Positions 32,385 to 46,774 are shown, numbered from the stretch's first letter. The stretch is 64,000 bases of DNA from Piliocolobus tephrosceles (GCF_002776525.5 NC_045441.1:108467440-108531439), one strand, 5' to 3'. The notes: generated by a model from the sequence alone, not told the origin. Numbers and translations are program-made.

Positions 32385-34346
32385 TTTCCTCAAAGAAGAG
32401 TAATGCATCTTGTCAAGAAGAAAACATTGATTCTATACATAGAAAGTCACATAGTCTCTGCTCAAATGGTCTTAGATCTGCTGAACAACTTCAGCAAAGA
32501 TTCAGGCTAGAAAATCAATGTACACAAATGAGTTGCATTTCTATACACCAGTAACAACTTGGCTGACAGTCAAATCGAGAATGTAATTTCATTCACAATA
32601 GCCACAGAATAAATAAAATAACTATTAATACAGCTAACCAGGGAAAAGAAAGTACTCTACAATGAAAATTACAAAACATTGCTGGAAGAAATCAGAGGTG
32701 ACACAAACAAATGGAAAACATTCCATACTCATGGGTAGGAAGAATTAATATTGTTAAAAATGCCCATACTGCCCAAAGAAATTTACAGATTCAATGCTAT
32801 TCCTATCAAACTACCAATGACATTTCTCACAGTATCAGAAAAAAATATATAAAATTTATTTGGAACCAGAAAAGAGCCTAAATAGGCAAAGCAACCCTAA
32901 GCAAAAAGAACAAAGTTGGAAACATCATACTACTCAATTTCAAACTATACTACAAGGCTATAATAACTATAACAGCACGATATGGTACAAAAATAGACAC
33001 ATAGACCAATGGAAAATGTTAGAGAACCCAGAAATAAAGCTGCACACATACAACCATCTGATCTTTGACAAAGCTGACAATAACAAACAATGGGGAAAGG
33101 ACTCCCTATTCATATGCAGAATATTAAAACTGGACCCTCTACCTTTCACTATATACAAAAATCAAGTTAAAATGGATTAAAGACTTAAATGTAAAACCTA
33201 AAACTGTAAAAACCCTGGAAGAAAATCTAGGAAATACCTTTCCAGACATTGGCCCTGGCAAAGACTTTATGATGATAACTACAAAAGCAATTGCAACAAA
33301 AACAAATATTTACAAGTGAGACCTAAATAGTGAGACCTAATTAAACTGCAGAGCTTCTGCACGACAAAGGAAACTATCAATAGAGTAAACAGACAACCTA
33401 CAGAATGAGAGAAAACTTTTGCTAACTATGCTTCTGACAAAGGTCTAATACACAGAATCTATAAGGAGCTTAAACAAATCAACAAACAAAAATTAAACAA
33501 ACCCATTTAAAAATGGGCAAAGAACATGAACAGACAATTCTCAAAAGAAGACATACATGTGGCCAACAAACATATATAAGAATCCTCAATATCACTAATC
33601 AGTAGGGAAATGCAAATCAAAACCACAATTAGATAGCATCTCACACCAATTAGAATGGCTATTACTGAAAAAATGAAAAAAATAACAGATGCTAGAAAAG
33701 TTGCAGAGAAAAAGGAATGCTTATACACTGCTGATGGGAATATAAATTAGTTCAGCCACCATGGAAAGCAGTCTGGAGATTTCTCAAAGAACCAAATGGA
33801 ACTGCTATACCACCCAGCAATCCCATTACTGGGTATACACCCAAAGGAATATAAATCATTCCATCATAAAGTTACATGTACTCACATGTTCACCACAGCA
33901 CTATTCACAATACCAAAGACACAGAATCAACCTACATGCTCATCGACAGTGGACTGGATAAAGAAAATATGGTAATATATACCATGAAACACTACACAGC
34001 CATAAGATGGAATGAGGTCATATCCCTTGCAGCAACATGGATGAAGCTGGAGGCCATTATGCTAAGCAAATTAATGCGGGAACAGAAAACCAAGTACCAC
34101 ATGTTCTCACCTATAGTGAGAGCTAACTATTGAGTGTACATGCACACAAAGAAGGGAACAATAAACACTAGGGTCTACTTGTGGGTGGAGGATGAGGACG
34201 GAAAAACTACCTATTAAGTATCATGCTGGTTACCTGGATGACAAAATTATTTGTACCCCAAACTTCCATGGCACACAATTCACCCACGTAACAAACATGC
34301 ACATATACCCCTTGAACCTAAAATAAAAGTTGGAAAGAAAAAAAGA
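32385..34346 (+). mobile_element. 5'-truncated L1 (L1PB/L1MA-type), about 2 kb
   Basis: Begins in the RT part of ORF2, clearly from about 32,430 ('ctgaacaacttcagcaaaga'), runs through the thumb and C-terminal segments ('tggaaaacattccatactca', 'agaatttacagattcaatgc'-like order, 'cccagcaatcccattactgg', 'acatggatgaagctggaggc') and ends in an older-type 3' UTR ('ccttgaacctaaaataaaag') and A-rich tail. The reading frame is broken in several places; the longest open piece (32860-33180) covers only part of ORF2. A 14-bp tandem copy of 'gtgagacctaa' is at 33,316-33,340. Confidence 0.92.
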
Positions 34347-34504
34347 AGTCCTCCAAAATATGTGAACATGAGAAAACTATCTAAATTGGGATAATATAGC
34401 CTCCTATGTTAGCAGAATTTTGAAAATTTGTTCCTTCTCATTTCTGAATTTTTAGTCAGGAAGAGGGCTTATTTATCTAAAACTAAAATTTTAGAAAATG
34501 TTAA

Positions 34505-34805
34505 ATATAGAAATGCATCACTTAGCAACAGGGGTACTTTCTGAGGAATGCATCATTAGGTAATTTTGTTGTCATGCCAGCATCATAGAGTGTATTGGAT
34601 CACAAACCTAGATGGTATAGTCTACTACATACCTAAACAGATGGTGTAGTCTACTGCTCCTAGGCTACAAATCTCAATAGCATATTACTGTTCTGAATGC
34701 TGTAAGCAGTTGTAATACAATGGTAAGTATCTGTGTATCTACATATCGACACATAGAAAAGGTACAGTAAAAATATGGTATTATAATCTTTTAAAACTGT
34801 CTTTG
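34505..34805. mobile_element. Interspersed repeat of DNA-transposon/MER type
   Basis: The order 'atgcatcacttagcaacagg', 'gaggaatgcatcattaggta', 'catcatagagtgtattggat', 'cacaaacctagatggtatag', 'ctactgctcctaggctacaa', 'tactgttctgaatgctgtaa', 'cacatagaaaaggtacagta' follows a very common human interspersed repeat. I recognise the pattern but cannot name the family with certainty. It contains a small internal duplication ('cagatggtgtagtctactgc' after 'tagatggtatagtctactac'). Confidence 0.65.
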
Positions 34806-36715
34806 TATAGGTTGTCCCTTGTTGACTGAAATGTTAATATTTGGGACTTGACTCCAGTTGTTAACTGGAGTTCCTGTTGAACAGTTAAGTTGGTGTTCCC
34901 ATTGATAAATGCATAAGATGACTCTAAGGAAAAGGATCCTAACTACTTCATCACCTTCATCTCAGAGGTTTACTTACTTCTCATCAGAAGTTGATAAATA
35001 ATTTCAACAGGACATCTTACCCTAAAAGGGGTCAGAAGTATTTGACCTACTCTATGTCAAATTTATTTTTTTTAGCGACACCTTAGACCTTTACCTTTCA
35101 TTTAACTTCCTTTCCTTGATGTTTCAATACATATTACCTGTATTGTTTTGATGTACTTTAATGGCTTTTGAACAGGTTTTATTTGTGAATGAACTGACTT
35201 TAACTCACCATGCTTTAATTAGTTTCTTTAATACATTAGTTTACTTGTCTTTCAGCAAAGACAAGTTAATAACAATTAATTGCCTTAATTTATTTATTCT
35301 TATTTTATTATATTTCTTCTTATTCAACTTATTCAAAATGAGTCGAATAATATGCTAACCATGATACTCAAAGTGAGATTACTCCTAATTAGAGGCTACA
35401 TATGGTATACTGAGAATGGGAGGACTTTTGAAAATAATATAAGTATTATACCTAATTATGGGCTCCAATTTTTAAAAAAGTACTTCGGTAGAAGAAAACT
35501 CAGATTCTGTGTTCAGATTTCAAGGAAAATTAAACAACTTTACCAAGACAGCAAATGAGATGAAATTAAGCATTTCATTTCTCAAATTATTAATTTAGTA
35601 ATAGGCACTAACTTCATTGCTCTCTGATTATTGGCAAAGCCAAGATGTGCGTTTTCTCCCTTTGAACACTGTATTAATGAAATTGGAGGTTGTGTGTCTT
35701 ACGCAATGTATGTTCTGCAACATTTTGAAAGCTTAGCTGGGAATCCCTGTGGTGCTGACTGAAGGGAAAAAAGGAAGCAAAGTCTTCTCTAGTTTTTAAA
35801 AACTAGAAGTATTTTTCAGAAGTCATGTATGAAATAAACTGCTTATGAGAAAATGACTGTAATGCTGCCTCAGTTTTCAGTGATAGAGGGATCTGTTTAA
35901 AACATTCTGACATAAAAAATAAATCAGCTTTAACTTCAATTATTAAGAGCTAAAGTAGCATTCTTTGATAGAAAGGGGTGGGTTTCTGGCATTTCAATGA
36001 TAAATATGTATGAAAATAGTTGTGTCACCATGGAAACTAAGGCCTCATCATTTTTTTTTTTTTTTTTTCACAAGGCAAATAGTATAATAGAAACTTGGGA
36101 TATCTAAAAACAAATTGATGAAGACCAACCACTGTCAGAGTGTTTTGTATTCTTAAGTTTTTTGCATTTCTTGGCTTTTAGCATTCATTTTAAGTTCTGA
36201 AGAATATGTTCAGATTTTCTTCAAGTCATTTTTGAGATTTCAAGCATTTTAATGAATATTTTTAAATAAGCATTGATGCAATATAGTTGCATTAGTAACT
36301 AGTGTCTGTTTGAAACTTTGAATAGCATCACTCTGAAGAAATCAAATAGGTATTTTTTTCAGAGTGACACAAACCCTCTTATAGGCATTTAGGCAAATAT
36401 CTTTTATTTTTCTCCTTTAGTTTTTGTTTCCTATGAGTAAATTCTGGATAGGAGGCAGTGAAGATTGTATCTGAATGCAGAGATGTTTTTGCTGTGACAA
36501 ATTTTACAAATACTTTCTGGAGTTTCTGATATAGCATGTCCCCTGGCTGTTTTAGATGGGAACACCTCTTGCTAGGAGCCAATATATTTCATATTGCCTG
36601 CTTCCCTAAAACCACAAAATTTAATCATTTTAATGACTTAATGTTAAGATATGTATATTTAAATGAAGGCTATTGCGTGCAATTCAAATATACTTTCTTA
36701 CATAAGAGGAAGTGT
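34806..36715. other. Unique AT-rich sequence, no gene seen
   Basis: Open frames at 35161-35358, 35352-35558 and 36379-36582 have no recognisable family. An isolated T18 run is at 36,051-36,068. No young interspersed repeat is present. Confidence 0.5.
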
Positions 36716-36910
36716 TAGTGAGAGGAAAGAGCCCTGACTCAAGATATCCAAATCTCTTATCCTTGTTCTATTTTTTTTTTTTTTTTTAGCAGTAATTTTG
36801 CTTTGGAAAAACGCTTTCATCTCTCTGAGTCGTGCTTTTCATGTTTATAAAATGGAACTCATTATATATGCACATGTCCAGGATTGTTTTGAGAATTGTA
36901 GTTTATTTGA
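36716..36910 (+). mobile_element. MIR SINE, sense, with inserted T-run
   Basis: 'gaaagagccctgactcaaga', 'ccaaatctcttatccttgtt', then an inserted T17 stretch (about 36,772-36,788), then 'tttcatctctctgagtcgtg', 'tttataaaatggaactcatt' and 'ggattgttttgagaattgta' follow the MIR consensus. The T-run falls inside the core and is a later expansion or insertion. Confidence 0.8.
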
Positions 36911-37583
36911 AAAAAACTTCTAAATATCAAAAATTATATTCAAAATATAAGGTGAAATAAGCTTTATTACAGCTAAGAAAATCACCTAGTTTAAATTTTG
37001 CATAATATTAATACATGATGACATTAGTTTATAACTCACAAAGTACACCTAAGTGAGCTTATGGCAACACCAAAATATCTGGTTCAAAAGTAAAATTTTA
37101 CATGAAGCATATTTTAAAATAAAATCTCACCTGCTTACTTGTTTTATATTTATTTTGTTCAGCCATCAGAGTTATTAGGGATTATGGAATTATCTTTGCA
37201 CTGTTCAGTATACATCTTCAAACTGAAAAATCATTGAGTTAAACTCTTACCATAAGAGAGTGATTTACCTGATTGATACGAATGCTGTTTCAATGAGCAA
37301 TGAAAAATATTTGACATAACTGGACATCGAATATCTTTAAACACATAAATGAAATGTGTATCAATAATAAAGAACAACGAAAAATATTCCAATCTTATAG
37401 AACATGGCTCTATCAATGTGTGTCGTCTGAAGAGGTTCCTACTTCTTTCACAGCATTCCCCCATCTTAGAGTTCAGGGCTACTGCACACACAATAATTGT
37501 AATTGGTGCCACACCAAGTATCTTGGGTCCTGCCTGGTGTTACTTTGTAAAAGTTTCTCAACTTCTCATATAAGGGTGTAAAG

Positions 37584-37632
37584 CTTCTCCAACTTTAAGT
37601 GAATCTTTAGAACTGGAGAAGGATTCACTTAA
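37584..37632. repeat. Interleaved inverted repeats
   Basis: An 11-bp perfect inverted repeat ('ttaagtgaatc' at 37,595-37,605 and 'gattcacttaa' at 37,622-37,632) overlaps a second 8-bp one ('cttctcca' at 37,584-37,591 and 'tggagaag' at 37,614-37,621). The arms interleave, so only one stem can form at a time. Confidence 0.8.
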
Positions 37633-39386
37633 CCCACAGTTCACAGGAACACTTATACACTGACAGAGGCATTAAAACAGCACCAAACAATACATTGTTT
37701 ACCCTAGTATAGAAACGGGTTTACTTCTGCATAAAGAATTTCTTTCTCAGTAGTTTTAAAGAGTTTTTACACACGAAACAAAGTTATAAAATACATAGTT
37801 TCATATCTTTCTCATGTAAAAATGATGAAGAACATTTATATACTGAAATATTTTGAAAACATTTTCTTTGCGACACGGCATTCAAAATAATTCTCTCAGT
37901 TTCACGGTACTAAGTCTAACAGAGCACTTGAAAAACCTCAGCATTTTAACTTAGTTAGGAGGCCTAATTAGGTCTGATTGATTCACAGTCTCAGTCACCA
38001 TTAAAAAATACTTCTGGAATAGACTCCGAAAGAAATATGCCCATCTCCAAATGGGATAACTAATCTTATATTACTGATTTTTCAGACAGTCGTATTTATT
38101 TCAGTGGGGGAGAAAACAGTAATTTCCTTTTATTGGACAGATTTATATGTTTTTAAATTCTGTACCTCTTTACGTAAGTCACAATATTTCTACTTTCATA
38201 GCTATGCTCATATACTTTCTGGAAAATGGACACATTTATTCTCAAAATGAATTTTCCTTTATGCTTCCTCGGATTGGTTCCTATTGTAAGTAAAGCTGTA
38301 TATTATTGAGAATACTTAAAAACAAGAACTGATGGGATACTTTTTCTCTTGAATGAACATAATTCAATTATAAAAAGTTATATATATAACCATGTACTTA
38401 TACATTTAAGTATTGTGTCTTATTTATTATGAAAATTTAAACCTCAGCCACTTTTAATAGCAAACAATAAGGAATTGCTTGTGCACGTTCATTTATTTTT
38501 ACTATAACAGACTAGAATATTATGGTCAATGTATACACAAAAGTAAACATTTAGATAAAATAAAAACAAATGAAAATCATCCTCAAATCTAGATTATTTC
38601 CTACACAATGACTAAAATCCTAAACTTTATAATTATCCAGACATTGTTAATAATAGCATCAAATGTCACACAGATATAGCAGCCTCTTAGTAGTTTCCTG
38701 CAAAGAGTAACACTATATAATACTGCCACCCTACCTCAATAAGTTAATTGTCTACTAGGCAGTAAAGAGTTCTAGTTATGCACTGTCCTCCCCACAAATA
38801 CAGATTTTAAGGCTTTTCTGAAAAGTCACACACAAATCTTTGAATTCTTGTGAGGAAAAAACCACTAGAATTTCTATCAAATTTCATTAATGCCATATTT
38901 TCAAGCTAAGTTTTAATGATTATTTCTTATAGTAATTTTTGTAGCATTAATTTATTTAATTTCAAAACCTGTTAGGTTTTAACAGATTCAAATGTCAGTA
39001 GGTAAGAAAAGGCTAACAGCCAAAGTAAGTTTAAAGAACTTCACAAAAACCTATTTACTGACTTTTTTTAAACAGGATTACAATTAAATAGTGTGGGACT
39101 TACAAAATAGCAAGTCCTTTTAAAAAAGAAACAGTTTTAAATATGACATTTAAGCTTTTCTTAAAAACCCCTCAATTACATATAGTAAATAACCAATAAT
39201 CAATCCCTTACGCCATGAAATGCTCTCATCCCCACCTCCATCAATTTTGTTGTATTCTGTGTCTGCACAATTTATCACAAGAGGTGAAAGATAAGAGATG
39301 AGGAGTGACTCAATGAAAATCTATCACAACTAAGAAGAAAGGAAGCTCAAAATATACTACAATGCTTTGGTACCTAAGTATGTCAG

Positions 39387-39440
39387 ATACCTTTAGAAAA
39401 TAATAGAAAAAAAATACCTTTAGAGAATAATAGAAGAAAA
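39387..39440. repeat. 27-bp imperfect tandem duplication
   Basis: 'atacctttagaaaataatag' with A-run (39,387-39,412) is followed by 'atacctttagagaataatag' (39,414-39,440). The copies differ at a few positions in an A-rich context. Confidence 0.85.
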
Positions 39441-42400
39441 AGGTGACTCAAACTCTAAGTATGAAATTATTACCTGTTTATTTGTAATTAATGATTTCTT
39501 TCAAAGTTGCATTTCTAAATACCATACTATTTATAATTATTATTATTTAAGAAACAGAGGATTAAATTACTGAAATGGAGATTTAGATTTTTATACTGTA
39601 TTTATTTGAAGGAAAACTCTGCCCACAAATGTATGCAAAGTGAGATGAAAGCCAGGCTAACAATAGAGCTAGATAATCCATGGTGTGAATCAAGGGGCAT
39701 GGAGTAGATAAAATTTTTCTAAAGTGTCAATGATCCATCTTTGCCCCATTTTATTTAAGAGGTGAATGGCCATTAAAATGTTCTGAGAGCAGGGCAGAAA
39801 CAGAGAGTGGAGTGGGAAAAAATTGTATGAAGAGAGAAAGCACAAGAATCCATCAAGTCTGAAGTTTTAAGAAGGGTATTCAAGAGAAAGCTGAGGTCCT
39901 TAAAAATAAATTTTGCTTATTTCAAGCTCTTCTGAGGTTTGATTGTCTCCTACCTTCTCTTCAAGAATGCAGCTACAGGCTTCTTGACAGTGGAATGACA
40001 TTGCACATGTTGATTTACCTTAACATACTTTGTTTACATCATCAAACATGGAATACACAACCACAGGCATTCTTTTGTACCTATTTACATGAGAAAGCTA
40101 TCAACCAATCATGTTTTGGCATATTTGAACTGAGAATTAGAAAACAGAAGATGAATCAAAAAGAGATTTTTTTGATGCCAGATCCCCAGGGAATCAGGAG
40201 TAGAGCATTGGTATCAACAATAATACAAATGAGCAATTTTAAGGAAAATTTTAAAATCAGAATTGGGCTGTGAAACTGTTATTATTTCTGTGATAATTAT
40301 TGAACACAATGCTCTCAGTTTTTCTTTTGATTTAATTTTTAAAATATTTGTGTATTTGAGATCAGTGTATTCCTTTCCATTTTTTTGCAGACATCTTTTT
40401 CTTTATGGAACTTTTCAGAACCCAAAATGCAACTTGTAAATAATTTTGGTTTGGCAAAGCCTCATATGCGCTAACAGGTTACATACTGTTCTGATTAGAC
40501 ACACTGAACATGCTACTCAATATGTAGACATGTTTCAACTCACACTGACAGCTGATGTATAATTTCCTATGCTCACTGCTCAAGGCATTTGTACTAGTTC
40601 AATTTTCATATTTATTTATGCCAAAATTTTGTTGTAAACAAAGCAATTTAAATGATGTATCAGATGGCTACTGACAAAGAGTTTTAAAAATCTGTTGACA
40701 CGTACTTTAAAAGAAAAAACTCACATACATATGCCAAAATTTTATGAAAATAAAGGAGGTCTTTTTTTAAAAGTAAAATAAAGTCAGTGGCATTCTACGA
40801 TATGTTTTCTGTACCATTTTAGTTATCTACCAAACTGAAAGAAGTGTCAACAAGATGGTGCAAACATTTTCTTCAGAAAAATAATCTTTATCCATTAAGA
40901 AAAAAGGTCCTTTCAAGAATGAAAAGCCTAATTTTTCAGTTTACAAGTCAGAGCTATGGTTTAAGTACCCATTGCACTTCCATGGACAAACTTGTAAATA
41001 TCTAACCTGTGAACAGTCATTGCACAAGCAGGATAACGTGCTATTTTACCTTAACAGCGATTTGTAAGTCACTCCATTAAGGCAAACACTTGTTAAAAGC
41101 TTAATAGTCAGAGAGAAAAACATGGAAATTTTCAAAAGGAAAACAAAAACCCATATCTGGGTTTGTCTTATAAATTGCATCCATACCCCGACTGGCCACA
41201 CAAAAAGAGACTGAGCTTTTGCCTAGGCAATAACTCGAATCTTTTCAGTGTAGGGAGAACCATTGTTGATCCATGTCTTACTGGTGTTTTTATCTCTGAT
41301 CAGGGATTACTACAATTTATAATTTAATATTGGGAGGGGACACCTGAATAGATTTACTGCCCTCCCATGGAGGACAGTATACATATATATTCATATGTAT
41401 ATGAATTAAGAAGCACATACTTCAAAAATCACTAAGACATATTTACATTGTCTTCCAAGTGGTTTTCGTTGACCTCATGAAACTCATCCAGGATTTAAAA
41501 TGGAAGATGTGAACAAAAGTTAAGCAAATAACTTTCTAAAATGTCACAGGAGAATGAAGGAGAAAGGAATTTATAAAATGATTAAAAGATACAAGGAGAA
41601 ACAATGAAAAAAGGGGAAAGAAATGCGAAAATGTTTTGGAGGGAATTGAAGGTTGTTTTTTCTTACTCCAAACCATATTCCAAGTATTCTAATTATTAAG
41701 ACTACAATGAAATCTAAAATAAACTGTATCAAACCAATTGCATTTCTTATAATTCCCTAGTAACTAATAGAAAAAAAAAAAAAACACATAATGTTTACCT
41801 AAAGGTTACTGAGACAAGAAATGTAATGTTATTTTTTAAAGTTTGGAAATTACATATAATGGGTTTTTGCCCATAATATATTCAACGTCAGGATGCCAAT
41901 AATTTGTGTGAATAAAAGTGCCTTGATAAACATATGGAAATGTAGTCATCAACTACCCTGTATATGGAGATATGTAGACAAAGGACCTCATAAAGATGCA
42001 ATGTACTATTCATTTCAAGAAAAAAGAAAAATGTTCCTTCATTTCTAATTTATCTTGTAGAAAATTTCAGCTTCTTTGTTTTAATAACAATTTATATTAC
42101 TATCTCTTTTTTCAAAATTATACTCTGAAATGCACAAGTTTGACAATGAATTAATGTCAACAAGTTGTCTTGGAAAGAAAAAAAAAGAAAAAGAGAAACT
42201 ATGACTTACATAGAACTGTTTTTCATTGCTCTAATTTTGCTAATTTCTTTGGTCTAATTGGGTGTTATTGGTTGGATCAATGCATCCTCATTAATTAGAA
42301 GATGCTGAATTAAATTTAAAAAAAACTACCTGAAGCCACAAATATTAGTTCATAAGCTACAAACAGAAACATTAAGAAAACATACTTTAAGGAACATAGT

Positions 42401-42711
42401 ATCCACTGAGAGATAGAAAAAAAAACCTTTCTGCATTGAATGTCTATTCTAAGAATCCATCTTTCCTAAAGATAGTACTTCTTTTTACATTCCCTTAAAA
42501 TGAGACAATGAATATTCTGTAAAACATAAGTTTTTCCATAAGAAAATAACATTATCATGTTTTTCACCCTCAAAACATTTAGAATCTACGTATCTCCATG
42601 GTGTATACACTCTGAATACAATGCTACTAAGCTGCTGTTTGTTTGTTTTTAAACAATTAGGACTTCTTCTCCACTGCCAGAATAATACAGTCATTTAGGG
42701 GTCCTACAGTA

Positions 42712-42812
42712 GTCACTTAACCTCTTTGAACAAGTCTCTTCAACAGTAAAATGAAAAAAAAAATGGTCTCTGAAACTCCTTTTGGAACTAAAATTCCACA
42801 AGTCTGTGATGT
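42712..42812 (+). mobile_element. MIR-family fragment (MIR3-like)
   Basis: 'tcacttaacctctttgaaca', 'cttcaacagtaaaatgaaaa', then 'atggtctctgaaactccttt' and 'ctaaaattccacaagtctgt' match the 3' part of a MIR3-like consensus in sense orientation. Short and diverged. Confidence 0.6.
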
Positions 42813-45800
42813 GTACACTATCATCTCAGCCATTTGAAGTGCCCAAACAGCTCACCTGAATGTGCTTTTATTGAAGCGCCTGTCACTAACACAAAGAGCC
42901 CAGAACTTTGGAAACATATCTGTTCAATTTAGTAACTCCTGTAAAAAAAAATTCTAGTCAATCCCATATTTGATTTCACTGATTTTTTTCATTAATTGAT
43001 CAGTAATTCAGTTAAAATAGTTGAAGTGGTTAAATGTTAAAGGTGTAGATTCAGTCAGCAAATACATGATATATCTGAATTGGTGTTGAAAGAAAAACAT
43101 GTGTTTAACTGCTTAATAAATTACAGTTGGAGAAGGAGGTGTCAGGTAAATTCTTTGGGTAGCAGAGTAAAGTTTCAATAATGTAAATAATGCATTGTCT
43201 ATTTTCTGCTCCCATTATAGTACAGTTTCTGATTCTCAAAACTGTTGTCTGACAGATCTGTGTTCTCCTGGCCAGGTTGTGGTACATTTCGCAGCTTGTC
43301 AAATTTCCTCGCTTCCTCGTGCCCTTTTTCATTCTACAGTATTGCTCTGTGCTTACCCACTGTATCCGTTCATGCAGACATACTCTACCTTCAGTATAAC
43401 ACTAAAATTGATTTGCTAGGTGCTCCATTGCTTCCTCACATTTCACATCTTCCCACTGAATTTCTTGTGTCAAGAACACAGCTCTGTCTTTTTACTTCCA
43501 TCCTCAGAAACCTGAACACTCTTTGGGTTTTCTGAATATTTTAATAGCTTTGTGACTGATGTCAGTGTGTTTTATTCTGCAGTACTTTGTTCAATGCAAT
43601 TTTGTATTATGTTTTGAGAGTACTCTACATTATTTTCATTTTAGATTCCATCTGTTTAAAAATTATTTAAATTTCCTGGTCTTCTCACAATAGTTAATGG
43701 CAAAAGCCCTTTTTTTTTTTCTTGTAGAAAGCAGTTTCTGATTAGTATTTTCTTCAGAAAACACATATTAAAAACAGAAAACTCTATAATATATTATAGA
43801 TTTGTCCAAAGTTAATAGTCTGTTTTCTGTACAAGGACTAGAGCAGGAAACAACAAAACACTAAATAATCCTACACAAATTTTAAAAAGCGTGTGTGTGT
43901 GTGTTTTACTGCAAAAGTGAGAGAAATGAATGTAAAATGGTTCAGGCTTACAATTACATGATCTAAGTTGACACTGGATCTTAGATGTTCTCGGGAGAGT
44001 TCGAAGCCTGACCATTTAGTGCTCGTTGATAAAGCACATTTATTTTAGCATATTCTTTTAACTGGTCAAATTTTGAGACTTCTGGAAGTGTAGGTGAAAG
44101 TTCAAAGTTCTTTACTAAAGTGTAGCCATTGTGTAATAAAATACCCAAGATGATTCATTCAGTCAACCTAATATCTACTAATCAAGGAGGAGAACAAGCT
44201 AAGGAGGTATTATATCTTTCTCTAGCATAACATGTTAAGTGCAGCATTCCAATCTAAAAGGTAGAATTGTTCCTTTGAGTAAAATAATTAATGAGCCCCA
44301 CAAAAGGAAAGCTGTTACGAGAGAGACCTCTAGTGGAAAAAAATGTGAGTCCCTTGGAAAGAGGTTTCATTGTTCATGCTTCATCTGAAAAACGGAACTC
44401 ACAAACGCTATTTAAGACAGTGTCCACAAAGCAGAAAACTTAAATTCCTCTTTAATGCTTAGAACATGCTGTTTGTCCAAGCAAACAACGCTTTTCACAG
44501 TGGAGTCAACAAAGTGCTTGAGAGCGTCTTAACTCCTTAGATATCAGATTTTGAAAAACAAGTTACAGATGTCTAAGAAGAAAGACAAGGTTTATACAAG
44601 GGGGCAGCCAGAATTTGGAGACCCTGCATTTTCTAGGCACTGGAGCCCTTTATGTGTTTATGGACGCATGACTTAAATTGTAGGTAACTTTTTATGTGTA
44701 AAAGTCTCAAAGCACTTTTCTGTGGAGGGGGGTGAGGCCGGGAATAGAAGGACTTTCCACTTTCCACAAATCATAAATTTAGTAATAAAACACATTAATA
44801 TTAATTCAGAATTATTTATAAGGAAAACGGCAAAAAGGTCCATGATACGCAGAGTGGAGAAACGCCCAAGTACAGGTTATTTCAAGAAAACCGTTGTTTC
44901 TGGATTATAGAGTATTTCATTTGACTAATACTCCTTAGAAGATTAGCCCTCTCTTGTTCTCCACACAATTGCATTTAATTCATCTTCTGATGTATAATCT
45001 AATTTTAACTGCTTATTAAAAATTTTCTGCCTTAAACAACGTTAATGGTAAATAAGAAAATTAAAAAATGTTTTCTGACTAAAGATCTAGCACTAAACAC
45101 CAGAGAAATCTGAGTCTACTCATTGTGTTTTTAGAATAGGTAGTAATATAACTTCTAATTTAAACGACTGTAGTTCAGAGAGACACTGTAAACCTGAGCT
45201 ACATAACTTATAAAAGTGTTCCAGGCATAATGAAGAAAGTAAGAGAAGTTAGTAAGCCAAACATGCAGGGTTAACTCAGCATTGAAATATGGTCACAATT
45301 GTTAAGAAATACAGCTTTGGGAACCAGTTACGATAATAATTTCTGAAATTCTATTCTATAATAATGACAAATGTTACATATACTTCTTTAAAAATTAGCC
45401 ATCATAGAGCCGTTCAGCTGTATCATCCAAATTTAGGAAAAGAGTATTTTGTAAGGCTATTTTTATTTTCAGTGTCAGTCCCTAGTTTTCTTATCCATTT
45501 TTAATTCTGCCTATTGTACTTGATAACACTTTCTTCAATTTCTCCTCAAGATTATGAAATTTTAGAGCCTATTTGCAGGGCAAGTTATTCACAGTCCTTA
45601 TATTCCTAATACTAATATATCTCAGTTAATGCTGAAGAGGTTCTATCTTTTCACTCTTACCAAAGTCTGAGCATCCTATAAAATAGGAGGACATCATTAT
45701 TCTGAAAAAGTGTAGTTCATGAATCTCTTCAAGTTTGGGCAGGTGGCTGGCAGCCACTTAAATGAGAACTGGTAATAGGGTAGTGGGAAGGTGCACAAAG

Positions 45801-46774
45801 GAGTTAGAGGGTGTCACACAAACTTTATTTCCCTGACTTTGTTTCCCATTTAGAATGGAGTTTTATTCAGAAAAAGTAAACCAGCTTTAAATTTTGGAGG
45901 CTTTGGAAAATACTTTTTTTGTTTATATTTAAAAATAAATACAATGGCTAAAAGAATGTTTCCCATGAAAGCAAAGCATAAGGAAACATATTTATCCACC
46001 CTCCTTTCTGATTATTTCTTCTTTAAAAGAAATTGATTCACATTCCTCGGTCGCCGTGTGTTCTTTAAGTGAAACTGCACGTTTCCGTTTATAACTATCT
46101 CCCCTAACCATGTAGAACACTGACTCTATCAGCATATGCCCTGCCTGAATGGTTTCCTTGCACTCTTTCCCATCCTCACCCTTCTTGCTCCTCAAAAAGT
46201 TAATTTTCATAAGCACCTAGGTATGTGAGAGTGAAGGTAAACTCTTCAGAGTTTTCCAGAATTCTCAGTGGGGGAAGAAAAGTCAGTTTGGTTTGGCCAA
46301 GGGACTGAAATGCAAATGGCTCCTCACTGTCCACATTGTGCCATATTTGAAGGCCACATACACACACACACACACACACACACGTGAAAGAAAAGAACTC
46401 TGCAAGTAGAATTTCATTCTTATTTTAGATAAGTTGCAGACATCTGTCTTAATTATTAATATTTATATGCTTACTGTTGACTTTCATGTTTCTCTTTTGA
46501 GAGCAAATGACTGGGGAAAAAAGAAACTTAGGAGAAAGAGAATCAGAATTCTGCACCAAATATGTGAATTCTTTTTACTTTTGCTTTCCACTTTGGAGCT
46601 ACCGTTTTTGTACATCCTCTTATGGTTTGCAACACATTCGTTCAAAATTTATAATTCCCCTATCCTTCAATGCATCCTCACCCTTATTCCCATTCCGACA
46701 GCGATGAACCACCAAGTGCTAGCACAAAGAAGCATTCCAATGAAAAACAAACAAAAACCATTGAAGTGGCACTC
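42813..46774. other. Unique sequence, no gene seen
   Basis: About 4 kb with no recognised young repeat. It contains a (GT)7 tract at 43,891-43,904 and a (CA)n tract at 46,359-46,383. Open frames at 43195-43535, 44722-44910, 45992-46216 and 46434-46811 have no recognisable domains; the largest (125 codons) starts in AT-rich sequence and runs into the MIR at its 3' end. Confidence 0.5.
46359..46383. repeat. (CA)n microsatellite
   Basis: About 12 CA units ('tacacacacacaca' onward) followed directly by CGTG. A short, probably polymorphic dinucleotide repeat. Confidence 0.97.

Larger units (their letters stand above)
36911..42711. other. Long unique stretch, no gene and no young repeat
   Basis: About 5.8 kb where I recognise no Alu, L1 or LTR. 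Open frames are short (at most 93 codons, at 37231-37512) and opposing frames overlap. Local features are an inverted-repeat cluster at 37,584-37,632 and a 27-bp tandem duplication at 39,387-39,440. The absence of young repeats may mark conserved non-coding sequence, but I cannot show conservation from one genome. Confidence 0.5.

Noticed and set aside
45992..46216. Charged Lys/Glu-rich frame of 74 codons on the minus strand
   Set aside because: The composition looks protein-like, but there is no splice or family evidence and no neighbour context. Chance is sufficient.
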